Origin: Massilia sp. Root133
GTDB taxonomy: Bacteria; Pseudomonadota; Gammaproteobacteria; Burkholderiales; Burkholderiaceae_D
Direction of reading: 5' to 3'
NCBI RefSeq assembly: GCF_001426525.1
Contig: NZ_LMEW01000010.1
Location: 1-64,000 of the forward strand
Length of the DNA stretch: 64,000 bases
Position numbers and translations under genes: made by a program. Shown here one piece after another: positions 26,182 through 35,418 of this stretch. The notes below the pieces were generated by a model that was not told the origin of the DNA, made no database searches, and saw only the letters and a program-made list of their open reading frames with translations. Each line of letters opens with the position of its first letter. Positions within the stretch are counted from its first letter, which is position 1.

Positions 26182-27645
26182 ATGGCAACGATCGACAGGA
26201 TAGGCAAGTACCGCATCGACGGCGTGCTGGGCAGCGGCGCCATGGGTGTGGTCTACAAGGCGTACGACGCCGACATCGCGCGCACGGTCGCGCTCAAGAC
26301 GATCCGGCACGAATTGCTGGACGGCCTGCAGGAAGCCGACATCGTCGCCCGCTTCCGCAACGAGGCGCAGGCGTCGGGACGCCTCGTGCACCCGAACATC
26401 GTCGCCGTGTACGACTTCGGCGCGTACGGCGAGACGACGTACATCGCGATGGAATACGTGGACGGCACGCCGCTGAACGCCTTCCTCGTGAAGGACGTGC
26501 CGATGGACCTCGCGGCCAGCATCACCTGCATCACGCAGCTGCTGCGCGCGCTCGACTACGCGCATGCGCGCGGCGTCGTCCACCGCGACATCAAGCCCGC
26601 CAACATCCTCATCACGGGCGACGCGCAGGTCAAGATCACGGACTTCGGCATCGCCAAGATCGAGTCGTCGACCCTGACGCAGGTGGGCGCCGTGATCGGC
26701 ACGCCCAGCTACATGTCGCCCGAACAGTTCAAGGGCGAGACCGTCGACGGCCGCTCCGACCTGTTCGCCGTCGGCATCGTGCTGTACCAGATGCTGACGG
26801 GCGTGCGGCCGTTCAGCGGGCCGGCGTCGACCGTCATGCACCAGATCATCCACGAGATGCCGCCGCGCCCGAGCGAGCGCCAGCCGTCGCTGAATCCCGC
26901 GTTCGACGCGGTGCTCGCGAAGGCGATGGCCAAGCGCATCGAAGACCGCTACCCGAATGCGCAAGCGTTCCTGGACGCGCTGAACGCCGCCTACATGCAG
27001 CAGACGGGCGGCGTGCCGCTCACCGACGAGGACAACGAGCGCACCGTGCTCGCGTTCCAGCGTCCGGCCGTGCCCGAGCCGGCGCGGCCCACGCATCCCA
27101 CCGGTGCGTCGCAGAGCATGCCGGCGACGGGCAGTGCGTCCAGCCTGACCAGTGCCCCGGAATGGCTGCACGGCCTGGCCCCGGACCTGCAGACGGCGCT
27201 GTCGACGCAGATCGGCCCCGTCGCGAAACTGGTGCTCAAGAATGCGGCGCGCGATGCGGTCGACCTGGACGATTTGTGCAACCGGCTGCTGCCGCACATC
27301 GGTTCCGATGCGGGCCGCACGCAGTTCCAGGACAGCGTCCGCGAGATCAAGAAGAAGCACGGCCTGTCCACGCTGGCCACGATGAGCGGCCGCAGCCAGG
27401 CCGGTGCGCCCAAGACGCAACTGACGCAGATGACGGGCATGCCGACCCTGCTGCAACTGAGCCCCGAGCAGATGGAGGCGGCGCAGATGAAGCTGGCCGT
27501 GTACGTGGGCCCGATCGCGAAGGTGCTGGCCAAGCGCGCAGCCAAGATGACGGGCAATGCCGACGAGTTCTATCGCCTGCTGGCCGAAAACCTGCCGGAT
27601 CCGCAGGAACGGGCGCGCTTTTTGAAGGACGTGGGGCGGAGTTGA
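26182..27645 (+). CDS. ppkA: T6SS-associated Ser/Thr kinase (PpkA-like)
   Basis: The 487-residue protein has an intact Hanks-type kinase domain (about 7-275): glycine loop LGSGAMGVVYKAY, AMEYVDG, catalytic HRDIKPANI from H134, DFGIAK from D154 and GTPSYMSPEQF. A Pro/Thr-rich linker leads to a helical C-terminal region with two similar copies: IGPVAKLVLKNAARDAVDLD near 354 and VGPIAKVLAKRAAKMTGNAD near 438. No membrane helix is present, unlike P. aeruginosa PpkA. PpkA kinases phosphorylate the FHA protein or TssL to trigger T6SS assembly. The FHA gene follows directly. No PP2C-type partner lies inside the cluster; the nearest is at 54333-55157. Confidence 0.9.
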   Translation: MATIDRIGKYRIDGVLGSGAMGVVYKAYDADIARTVALKTIRHELLDGLQEADIVARFRNEAQASGRLVHPNIVAVYDFGAYGETTYIAMEYVDGTPLNAFLVKDVPMDLAASITCITQLLRALDYAHARGVVHRDIKPANILITGDAQVKITDFGIAKIESSTLTQVGAVIGTPSYMSPEQFKGETVDGRSDLFAVGIVLYQMLTGVRPFSGPASTVMHQIIHEMPPRPSERQPSLNPAFDAVLAKAMAKRIEDRYPNAQAFLDALNAAYMQQTGGVPLTDEDNERTVLAFQRPAVPEPARPTHPTGASQSMPATGSASSLTSAPEWLHGLAPDLQTALSTQIGPVAKLVLKNAARDAVDLDDLCNRLLPHIGSDAGRTQFQDSVREIKKKHGLSTLATMSGRSQAGAPKTQLTQMTGMPTLLQLSPEQMEAAQMKLAVYVGPIAKVLAKRAAKMTGNADEFYRLLAENLPDPQERARFLKDVGRS

Positions 27646-27689
27646 GTCACCATGCAACTGTATAATCGATCGATTCCTCCAGGACCCCA

Positions 27690-29159
27690 ATGCCCATCAC
27701 ACTGAGCGTCTACATGTACCGCAATGCGGCGCCGGCCCAGGCGCTGACGCGGCGCTTCGACCAGCTGGGCGGCGCCATCGGCCGCGCGCCCGGCAACGAC
27801 CTGGTGCTCGACGATCCCGGCAAGTACATCTCGCGCCTGCATGCGCGCGTCGAATACCGCGACGAGGACTTCTGGCTCGTCGACGTCGGCAGCAATCCGA
27901 GCCTCGTGAACGACCGCCCCGTCGGCGCCGGCCGCTCCGTGCAGCTGGAAGACGGCGACCGCGTCACCATCGGCGACTATCAACTGCTCGCGAGCGTGGA
28001 GAGCGAGGCGACGGCGTTCATGCCTGCGGCACCACCGCCGTCGCCCCTTCAGGTCGCGCCGCCACCGCCGCCTGTCACGCCCGACCTGCCCATGAATCCG
28101 GACGATTCGCTGGCCAATGCCGGCATCCTGGACGTGGGCGGCGATCCGCTGAACCCGAGTTTCGATCCGCTCGGCCTGAACCTGTTCGGCAGCCCCGCAC
28201 CGGCGCCCGCACAGAGCGTACCGGCCTGGCGCGGCGCCGAGAGCGATCACGTGCCGCCGGAGCAGTTGCCGTTTGCGCCGCCACCGGTCGTGGCGGCATC
28301 GCAGCCGCAGCCGCAGGCGCAGGCCGCGGCGGCGATGGCGATTCCGGACGATTACGATCCGCTGGCGGACTTCCTGCCGCCGCGCGTGCAGGCCGCAGCG
28401 GCGCCAGCGCCGGCGCCGGCGCCGCTGCCGGTTGAAGAAGCCGAAGCAACCGCGTTCGTGCCGGCCGAGCCGCCCGTGCCTGCGGCACCACCACCGCCAT
28501 CACCGCCACCACCGTCACCACCGCCCGTGCAAGCCGCGCCGCGCGCCCCGGGCACCGCGGCCGCGGACGACCCCGTGATCCAGGCCTTGATGCGCGGCCT
28601 GGGCCTCTCCGAACTGAACACGAAGCGCAGCGCCGAGGAGATCGCGGAGCTGGCCGGCGCCATGCTGCGCGAAGCGACGGCAGGCACGATGGGCGTGCTG
28701 ATGGGCCGCGCCATGACCAAGCGTGAGAGCCGCCTGGACATGACGATGATCTCGGCCGCCGCCAACAATCCCCTGAAATTCTTCCCGGACGCCGACAGCG
28801 CGCTGACGCAGATGATCAACGGGACGATGCCGGGCTATATGCAGCCGGCGCGCGCGTTCGCCAACGCGTTCGACGACCTGAAGGCGCACGAGCTGGCGAT
28901 CATGGCCGGCATGCGCGCGGCGCTGGAAGGCGTGCTCGCGCGCTTCGACCCGGCCGCCATCGAGGCGCGGCTGCAGGTGCCGACCGTGATGGACAAGATG
29001 CTCGCGGCGAACCGCAAGGCCAAGATGTGGGACCGCATGGTCGAGCTGTACACACAGATGGCCAGCGAGGCGGACAGCGATTTCCACCGCCTGTTCGGCG
29101 AAGCCTTCGGCAAGGCCTACGAGGAACAGGTCGCGCGGCTGCGCCAGGCGCGCCGCTGA
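27690..29159 (+). CDS. tagH: T6SS-associated FHA protein TagH
   Basis: The 489-residue protein has an N-terminal FHA domain (about 28-95) with GAIGRAPGNDLVLDD, SRLHARVEY and a later Asn in the family loop; it binds phosphothreonine. A long Pro/Ala-rich low-complexity linker follows (about 110-290, including a run of PPPPSPPPPSPPPVQ). The C-terminal domain (about 295-489, LREATAGTMGVLMGRAMTKR) is typical of the T6SS FHA family. It is the expected target of the upstream kinase and couples phosphorylation to assembly. A consensus TATAAT at 27661 lies just upstream but without a matching -35. Confidence 0.9.
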   Translation: MPITLSVYMYRNAAPAQALTRRFDQLGGAIGRAPGNDLVLDDPGKYISRLHARVEYRDEDFWLVDVGSNPSLVNDRPVGAGRSVQLEDGDRVTIGDYQLLASVESEATAFMPAAPPPSPLQVAPPPPPVTPDLPMNPDDSLANAGILDVGGDPLNPSFDPLGLNLFGSPAPAPAQSVPAWRGAESDHVPPEQLPFAPPPVVAASQPQPQAQAAAAMAIPDDYDPLADFLPPRVQAAAAPAPAPAPLPVEEAEATAFVPAEPPVPAAPPPPSPPPPSPPPVQAAPRAPGTAAADDPVIQALMRGLGLSELNTKRSAEEIAELAGAMLREATAGTMGVLMGRAMTKRESRLDMTMISAAANNPLKFFPDADSALTQMINGTMPGYMQPARAFANAFDDLKAHELAIMAGMRAALEGVLARFDPAAIEARLQVPTVMDKMLAANRKAKMWDRMVELYTQMASEADSDFHRLFGEAFGKAYEEQVARLRQARR

Positions 29160-29195
29160 CCTCCCATCAACCGATACTCCAACCACTGCCAACGA

Positions 29196-30527
29196 ATGTC
29201 CTGGAATAGTAAAGTCATCTGGTCGGAGGGCATGCTGCTGCAGCCCCAGCACCTGCAACAGCACGACCGCTACCTGCACGGCGTGATCGAACAACGCGTC
29301 GCGGGCGTGCGCGCTTACGCGTGGGGTTTCACGAAGCTGGTCATCGACGAACAGCTGCTCGCCCAGGGCAAGCTTGCGCTGCTGGCGGCGAGCGCCGTGC
29401 TCCCGGACGGCACCACGCTGAACCTGCCGCAGGACGACGCGCTGCCCGAGCCGCTCGACATCCCCGAGGATGCGCGCGACGCGCTGATCGTGCTGGCGCT
29501 GCCGCTGCGCCGCATGGGCATCGCGGAGACCGGCGACGATCCGGGCCCCGACAACTTCGCGCGCCACCGCCCCGTCGACTACGAGGCGATGGACAGCAAT
29601 GGCCTCGACAACAGCGCGCTGATGCAGGTGGGCAGCCTGCGCCTGCGCGTCGCGCTGGAGAAGGACGTCGTCAACGCGTACACGACCCTCGGCATCGCGC
29701 GCGTGATCGAGCGCCGGCCGGACAACCGCGTCGTGCTCGATCCGGCGTACTGCCCGCCGTGCCTGGACTTCCGCGTCGCGCCGCGCCTGTCGGCCTTCGC
29801 CGATGAACTGGTCGGCCTGCTGGGCCAGCGTGCGCAGGCGCTGGCCGGACGCCTGAGCCAGCCCGGCGTCGCCGGCGCCGCCGAGATCGCGGACTTCCTG
29901 ATGCTGCAGCTCTTGAACCGCAGCCTGCCGCTGTTCGGCCACCTGGCAGGCATGACGGGCCTGCATCCGGAGCGGCTGTATGCGGAACTGGCGCAACTGG
30001 CCGGCGAACTGTCGACGTTCAGCCGCCCCGACAAGCGCGCCGCCGCGTATCCCGTGTACCGCCACGACCGGCTGAACGAAAGCTTCGCGCCGCTGATCGA
30101 GGACGTGCGTGCGGCGTTGTCGCTCGTCGTCGACCCGCGCGCCGTCGCGCTCACGCTGGAGGAGCGCCAGTTCGGCATCCGCGTGGCCGTCGTGCCGGAC
30201 AAAGAATTGCTGCGCACCGCGACGTTCGTGCTCGCCGTGAACGCGCACATGCCGCCGGAAGCCGTGCGCAGCGGCTTCCCGGCCATGGTCAAGATCGGGT
30301 CGATCGAAAAGATCCGCGACCTGGTCAACCTGCAGCTGCCGGGCATCGCCCTGCGCGCGCTGCCCGTGGCGCCGCGCCAGCTGCCGTTCCACGCCGGCTA
30401 TACCTATTTTGAACTCGACAAGGCGGGCGAGCACTGGACCCAGCTGCAGAACTCCGTCGGCTTCGCGATGCACATCCCGAACGAGTACCCGGGCCTGCAG
30501 ATGGAGTTCTGGGCCATCCGCAAGTAA
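29196..30527 (+). CDS. tssK: T6SS baseplate-membrane adaptor TssK
   Basis: The 443-residue protein is a full-length TssK (ImpJ/VasE): VIWSEGMLLQPQHLQQHDRY at the N-terminus, a central helical domain, and FHAGYTYFELDKAGEHWTQL near the C-terminus, which forms the membrane-complex docking head. It links the baseplate to TssL and TssM. No tssJ lies between the FHA gene and tssK, where it often occurs; the gap is only 36 bases. Confidence 0.96.
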   Translation: MSWNSKVIWSEGMLLQPQHLQQHDRYLHGVIEQRVAGVRAYAWGFTKLVIDEQLLAQGKLALLAASAVLPDGTTLNLPQDDALPEPLDIPEDARDALIVLALPLRRMGIAETGDDPGPDNFARHRPVDYEAMDSNGLDNSALMQVGSLRLRVALEKDVVNAYTTLGIARVIERRPDNRVVLDPAYCPPCLDFRVAPRLSAFADELVGLLGQRAQALAGRLSQPGVAGAAEIADFLMLQLLNRSLPLFGHLAGMTGLHPERLYAELAQLAGELSTFSRPDKRAAAYPVYRHDRLNESFAPLIEDVRAALSLVVDPRAVALTLEERQFGIRVAVVPDKELLRTATFVLAVNAHMPPEAVRSGFPAMVKIGSIEKIRDLVNLQLPGIALRALPVAPRQLPFHAGYTYFELDKAGEHWTQLQNSVGFAMHIPNEYPGLQMEFWAIRK

Positions 30528-30548
30528 GCCAAGTAAGCCAAGTAAGCA
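30522..30548 (+). repeat. three tandem 9-bp repeats at the tssK stop
   Basis: AAGTAAGCC occurs at 30522-30530 and 30531-30539, and a third near-copy AAGTAAGCA at 30540-30548. The first copy contains the tssK stop codon. It is a probable slippage repeat that lengthens the spacer before the tssL Shine-Dalgarno. Confidence 0.7.
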
Positions 30549-30566
30549 AATGAGCAGGAGGACCGC

Positions 30567-31874
30567 TTGAGCGATCCCGTGAACCCCATGCAGGACCCCG
30601 ACCGCACCGTGCTGGTCCCCGCACCCGGCGGGCGCCGCACGGCGCCAAGCCAGCCGCCGGCTTCCGAGCCGCCGCGTCCCCAACCTGCCGGCGCACCGGC
30701 GCAGCTGCACGGCGTGGGCCTGAATCCGCTCGTGCGCGCCGCGAATCCGCTGCTCGACCTCGTGCCGCCGCTGCGCCGCATGGCGTCGCATCCGGACGTG
30801 GAAGCCTTGCGCATGCAGTTGATTCAAGCGATCAAGACGTTCGAGACCAGCGCCAAGGCCGCTCACGTGAACCACGACCAGATCGCGGCCGCGCGCTATG
30901 CGCTGTGCACCCTGCTGGACGAGACCATCTCGTCGACGCCATGGGGCGGTGGCGGTGTGTGGGCCAGCCGCAGCCTGCTGGTCGCCTTCCATAACGAGGC
31001 GTTCGGCGGCGAGAAGTTCTTCCTGATCCTGCAAAAGCTGTCGCAGTCGCCGAAGGACAACGTCGACGCGCTGGAGCTGATGTACCTGTGTCTCGCGCTC
31101 GGGCTGGAAGGGCGCTACCGCGTCATCGACAACGGCCGCAGCCAGCTGGACGCGCTGCGCGAACGCCTGCAACAGCTGATCGCGCAGCAGAAGACGTCCG
31201 TCGAAACCGAGCTGTCGCCGCACTGGAAGGGCGCCACCGGCAAGGGCGAGCCGCTGTGGCGCATGGTCCCCGTGTGGATCATGGCGGCTGGCGCCGCCGT
31301 CATCCTGATCCTGCTGCAGCTCTTCCTCGGCCACCGGCTGGGCAACGCGTCCGACCCCGTGTTCGCGAACCTGCTGTCGCTGAAAACGGCGCCGCCGCCG
31401 GTCGCGACGCCGGCCGCACCTGCGCCTACCGTGCCGCGTCTCGCTGGGTTCCTCGCGCCCGAGATCGCGCAAGGCCTCGTCACCGTCGTCGACAGCGCCG
31501 ACCGCTCGGTCGTCACCCTGCGCGGCGACGGCGTGTTCGCGTCGGGCAGCGGCGACGTCTCCGGGGCGTACCTCGGCCTGCTGGGCCGCATCGGCGCCGC
31601 GCTCAAAACGGTGCCCGGCAAGGTGATCGTCGTTGGCCATACGGACAACACGCAGCCCGGCCTGTCGGCGCGCTTCCCGTCCAACTACGAACTCTCGAAG
31701 GCTCGCGCCACTGCCGTGCGCGACCTGCTGGCAGAACGCGCCGGCCCGGAAGCGCGCTACAGCGTGGAAGGCCGCGGCGACTCCGAACCGCTCGGGACGA
31801 ACGACACGCCGGCCGGCCGCTCGCGCAACCGCCGCGTGGAGATCGTCCTGCTGACGCCTGCCACCGCCCCTTGA
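30567..31874 (+). CDS. tssL: T6SS membrane protein TssL with OmpA domain
   Basis: The 435-residue protein begins at a TTG supported by AGGAGG at 30556-30561. It has a Pro-rich N-terminus, the DotU/IcmH cytoplasmic domain (about 55-225, with NPLLDLVPPLRRM and CTLLDETISSTPWG), one membrane helix (about 232-254) and a periplasmic OmpA-like domain (about 310-430, VIVVGHTDNTQ and NYELSKARATAVRDLL). The OmpA part binds peptidoglycan. With TssM it forms the membrane complex. The peptidoglycan anchor may matter here because no TssJ lipoprotein is encoded. Confidence 0.95.
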   Translation: MSDPVNPMQDPDRTVLVPAPGGRRTAPSQPPASEPPRPQPAGAPAQLHGVGLNPLVRAANPLLDLVPPLRRMASHPDVEALRMQLIQAIKTFETSAKAAHVNHDQIAAARYALCTLLDETISSTPWGGGGVWASRSLLVAFHNEAFGGEKFFLILQKLSQSPKDNVDALELMYLCLALGLEGRYRVIDNGRSQLDALRERLQQLIAQQKTSVETELSPHWKGATGKGEPLWRMVPVWIMAAGAAVILILLQLFLGHRLGNASDPVFANLLSLKTAPPPVATPAAPAPTVPRLAGFLAPEIAQGLVTVVDSADRSVVTLRGDGVFASGSGDVSGAYLGLLGRIGAALKTVPGKVIVVGHTDNTQPGLSARFPSNYELSKARATAVRDLLAERAGPEARYSVEGRGDSEPLGTNDTPAGRSRNRRVEIVLLTPATAP

Positions 31875-31893
31875 GACCAACACGACAACCGCA

Positions 31894-34800
31894 ATGAAAA
31901 AGTTCTTCACCTGGCTGATCAAGCCCGCCGTGCTGGCCTTCCTGGGCGCGCTGCTGCTCGCCCTGGTCATCTGGTTCGAGTTACCGCTGGTGTCCTACGA
32001 CGGCCACTATCCGTTCGCATCGGAGACGGTGCGCTGGACCTTCATCTTCATCGTCTTCGCCCTGTGGGCCGGCTGGCTGGGCTGGCGCTGGTTCAAGGCG
32101 TGGCGCGCCAACCGCGAATTGATGAAGAGCGTGGCCGGCGAGGATGCGAAGCCGGCGCCTGCCCCCGAGGAGGGCACCGCCGAAGTGGCGCAATTAAATA
32201 AACGCATGCAGGACGCGATCGCGATCCTGAAAAAATCCAGGACGGGCGCCAAGGGCGGCCTGTACCAGCTGCCGTGGTATATGTTCATCGGCGCGCCGGG
32301 CAGCGGCAAGACGACGGCGCTGACGCAGTCCGGCCTGAAATTCCCGCTCGCGGACGCGCTGGGCAAAGGTGCCATTGGCGGCGTGGGCGGCACGCGCAAC
32401 TGCGACTGGTGGTTCACGGACGACGCCGTGCTGCTCGATACGGCCGGCCGCTACACGACGCAGGACAGCAACGCCGGCGCCGACAAGGCCGCGTGGACGG
32501 GCTTCCTGCAACTGCTGAAAAAATACCGCCGCCGCCGTCCCATCAACGGCGTGATCGTCACCGTGCCCGTGAGCGACCTGCTGCAGGACACGGAAGCCGG
32601 CCGGCAGGCGCAGGCGCAAGCGATCCGCGACCGCCTGAAGGAACTGCACGACCAGCTGGGCGTGCGTTTCCCCGTCTACGTGCTCGTGACGAAGTGCGAC
32701 CTGCTGGGCGGCTTCGTCGAATTCTTCGATGCACTGGGCCGCGAGGAGCGCGCGCAGGTGTGGGGCATGACGTTCCCGCTGCAGGACGGGATCGACGGCG
32801 ACGCCGCGCTGGCCGCGTTTCCCGCCGAATTCGAGCAGCTGGAACAGCGCCTGCAGGAACGCGTGCTCGCGCGCATGCAGCAGGAGCGCGACCCGCACAA
32901 GCGCGCGCTCGTCTACAGCTTCCCGCAGCAGTTCGCCGGTATCGAGGATGTGCTGAAGCGCTTCCTGGACGACGTGTTCGCATCGAACCGCTACGAACGC
33001 CAGGCCCTGCTGCGCGGCGTCTACTTCAGCAGCGGCACGCAGGAAGGCAGCCCGCTGGACCGCGTGATGAGCGCGATGGCCGCGTCGTTCGGCCTGGAGA
33101 GACAAGCGCTGGCGCCGAACGCCGCCAGCGGCCGCAGTTACTTTATCACGCATCTGCTGCAGCAGGTGATCTTCCCCGAGGCCGAATTGGCCGGGGTGAA
33201 CCACACGCTGGAAAAGCGCCGGCGCATGATCCAGTGGGGCGCGGTCGGGGCCATCGCCGTCGCGTTCGTGCTGCTGGGTGCCGGCATGATCACGAGCTAT
33301 GTGCGCAACCGCGCGTACGTCGCGGACATGGAAGCGAAATCGGCGGACATCGCCAAACAGGTGGCCGCATTGCCCGCGCAGGGATCGACGGTGCAGTTGC
33401 TGCCCGTGCTCGACGCGCTGCGCACGCTGCCGGGCGGCTACGACGACCGCGACAAGGGTGCGCCGTTCCTGAACCGCTTCGGCCTGTACCAGGGCGACAA
33501 GCTGGGCGAGGCCGCGCGCATCGCCTACCGCAAGGTGTTGCAGGACACGCTGCTGCCGCGCCTGCAGCAGCGCATGGAAGACCAGTTGCGCAGGAGTGCC
33601 GCCAACAGCCCCGAGTACCTGTACGAAGTGCTGCGCGTCTATCTGATGCTGGGCGACGCGAGCCACTTCGATGCCGAATCCGTCGCCGCGTGGGCCGCGC
33701 TGGACGATGCGCGCAACCTGAAGGACGCGAACGACGATCAGAAAGCAGCGCTGGCCGCGCACGAGCTGGCGCTGATGGAAAACTTCCGCGACGGCCAGGC
33801 GATGCCGCGCCTCGATCCGCAACTGATCAGCGATACGCGCTTGACGCTGGCGCGCATGCCGCTCGAACAGCGCGTCTACAACCGCCTGAAACGCCAACTG
33901 GTGCGCGAAAAGCTGCCGGAATTCAGCCCCGCCAGCGCGGGCGGACGCGAAGCCGCGAACGTCTTCGTGCGCAAGAGCGGCGAGCCGATCACGCGCGGCG
34001 TGAACGGCATGTTCTCGCCCGCCGGCTACGCGAAGTTCCTCGAGATGAGCAACGAGGCCGTCGACGACGTCGAGAAGGAACGCTGGGTGCTCGCGCAGCA
34101 GGAAGCGACGCAGGCCGGCAACCGCGACCAGGTCCGCCAGGCCGTGCTGCGCCTGTACTACGACGACTACATCGCGCAATGGGATGCGCTGCTGGCCGAC
34201 GTGAGCCTGCGTCCGTTCGGCACGCTGGAGCAGGGCGCGCGCATCACGAACCTGCTGTCCGGCGCGGAGTCGCCGATGCGTAAATTCCTTGTCGCGGCCA
34301 GCAAGGAGACGACGCTGGGGGCTACGCGCGCACCGCTGGCCGCATCGGTCACGGCCGCCGTCAAGGGCAAGCTGGACGCGTACAAGAAGAAGCTGGAAAG
34401 CGCGATGGCCAGCACGGACGATGCCGCGCCTGCCGCACCGGTGAAGGCCGCGAACCCGGTCGACGCGCACTTCGAAGACCTGCACAAGATGACGACGGGG
34501 ACGCCGTCGCCGCTGGACCAGTCGCTGGGCATGCTGAAGGACGTCGCCGTCTACCTGGACAGCGCCGCCGCCGCCAAGCGCACGGGCTCCCCGCCGCCGC
34601 CGGGTGACGCGCTGGCGAAAGTGAAGCTCGAGGCGGACGGCAAACCGGCGCCGCTGGGCACGATGCTGAAGTCGATCGACAACGGCGGCGCGGGCCTCAC
34701 GTCCGGCAGCGAACGCGAACGCCTGAACGCCTTGTGGACGGCGGGCCCGGCGCAGTTCTGCCGCCAGGCCGTCGCGGGCCGCTACCCGATCGTGAAATCC

Positions 34801-35418
34801 GCCGCGCAGGACGTCACCGCCGACGACTTCGGACGCATGTTCGCGCCGGGTGGCCTGATCGACGACTTCTTCGCGAAGAACCTCGCGCAATACGTCGACA
34901 TGGGCGGCGCCCAGTGGCGCTGGCGCGCGACCGCGAACGACGGCACGCTCGGCATCCCGCAATCGACGCTGGACGAATTCCAGCGCGCCGCGAAGATCCG
35001 CGACGCGTTCTTCGCGAACGGCGGCCGCCAGGCATCGATGCGCTTCGACCTGAAGCCGGTGGCGCTCGACCCGGCCATCACGAGGTTCGTGCTCGACATC
35101 GACGGGCAAGCGCTGACCGCGGCGCCGGGCGCGCTGGTGCCGGCATCGTTCCAGCTGCCGAGCGGGAAGGGCGGCGGGCAGGTACGTCTCGACGTCACGC
35201 CCGCGAGCGCGCACGGCTCGCTGCACACGGAAGGGCCGTGGGCGTGGTTCCGCATGCTCGACAAGGCCACCGTGGCGCCGACGGCGCAGGGGGAGCGCTA
35301 CAACGTGACGTTCGACGCGGACGGCCGCAAGGCCACGCTGGAACTGACCGCGAGCAGCGTCGTCAACCCGTTCCGCCGCGCCACGCTGGAGCAGTTCCGC
35401 TGCGTGGACAAGCTGTGA
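31894..35418 (+). CDS. tssM: T6SS membrane protein TssM (IcmF)
   Basis: The 1174-residue IcmF protein has two N-terminal membrane helices (about 8-30 and 45-65). A cytoplasmic NTPase domain follows with Walker A GAPGSGKTT at 133-141 and a Walker-B-like VLLDTAGRYTTQDS. A third helix lies at about 445-465, followed by a large periplasmic part. TssM spans the envelope and normally contacts TssJ at the outer membrane; no TssJ is present here. The Walker A is intact, so nucleotide binding is likely. The stop overlaps the tagF start (GTGA). Confidence 0.96.
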   Translation: MKKFFTWLIKPAVLAFLGALLLALVIWFELPLVSYDGHYPFASETVRWTFIFIVFALWAGWLGWRWFKAWRANRELMKSVAGEDAKPAPAPEEGTAEVAQLNKRMQDAIAILKKSRTGAKGGLYQLPWYMFIGAPGSGKTTALTQSGLKFPLADALGKGAIGGVGGTRNCDWWFTDDAVLLDTAGRYTTQDSNAGADKAAWTGFLQLLKKYRRRRPINGVIVTVPVSDLLQDTEAGRQAQAQAIRDRLKELHDQLGVRFPVYVLVTKCDLLGGFVEFFDALGREERAQVWGMTFPLQDGIDGDAALAAFPAEFEQLEQRLQERVLARMQQERDPHKRALVYSFPQQFAGIEDVLKRFLDDVFASNRYERQALLRGVYFSSGTQEGSPLDRVMSAMAASFGLERQALAPNAASGRSYFITHLLQQVIFPEAELAGVNHTLEKRRRMIQWGAVGAIAVAFVLLGAGMITSYVRNRAYVADMEAKSADIAKQVAALPAQGSTVQLLPVLDALRTLPGGYDDRDKGAPFLNRFGLYQGDKLGEAARIAYRKVLQDTLLPRLQQRMEDQLRRSAANSPEYLYEVLRVYLMLGDASHFDAESVAAWAALDDARNLKDANDDQKAALAAHELALMENFRDGQAMPRLDPQLISDTRLTLARMPLEQRVYNRLKRQLVREKLPEFSPASAGGREAANVFVRKSGEPITRGVNGMFSPAGYAKFLEMSNEAVDDVEKERWVLAQQEATQAGNRDQVRQAVLRLYYDDYIAQWDALLADVSLRPFGTLEQGARITNLLSGAESPMRKFLVAASKETTLGATRAPLAASVTAAVKGKLDAYKKKLESAMASTDDAAPAAPVKAANPVDAHFEDLHKMTTGTPSPLDQSLGMLKDVAVYLDSAAAAKRTGSPPPPGDALAKVKLEADGKPAPLGTMLKSIDNGGAGLTSGSERERLNALWTAGPAQFCRQAVAGRYPIVKSAAQDVTADDFGRMFAPGGLIDDFFAKNLAQYVDMGGAQWRWRATANDGTLGIPQSTLDEFQRAAKIRDAFFANGGRQASMRFDLKPVALDPAITRFVLDIDGQALTAAPGALVPASFQLPSGKGGGQVRLDVTPASAHGSLHTEGPWAWFRMLDKATVAPTAQGERYNVTFDADGRKATLELTASSVVNPFRRATLEQFRCVDKL

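Noticed and set aside
27661..27666. Consensus TATAAT before tagH
   Set aside because: No -35 hexamer lies 16-18 bases upstream, and the gene is inside a continuous operon.
28515..31970. Long minus-strand open frame opposite tagH, tssK and tssL
   Set aside because: Same reason: it is a frame shadow of strong plus-strand genes, with no recognisable domain.
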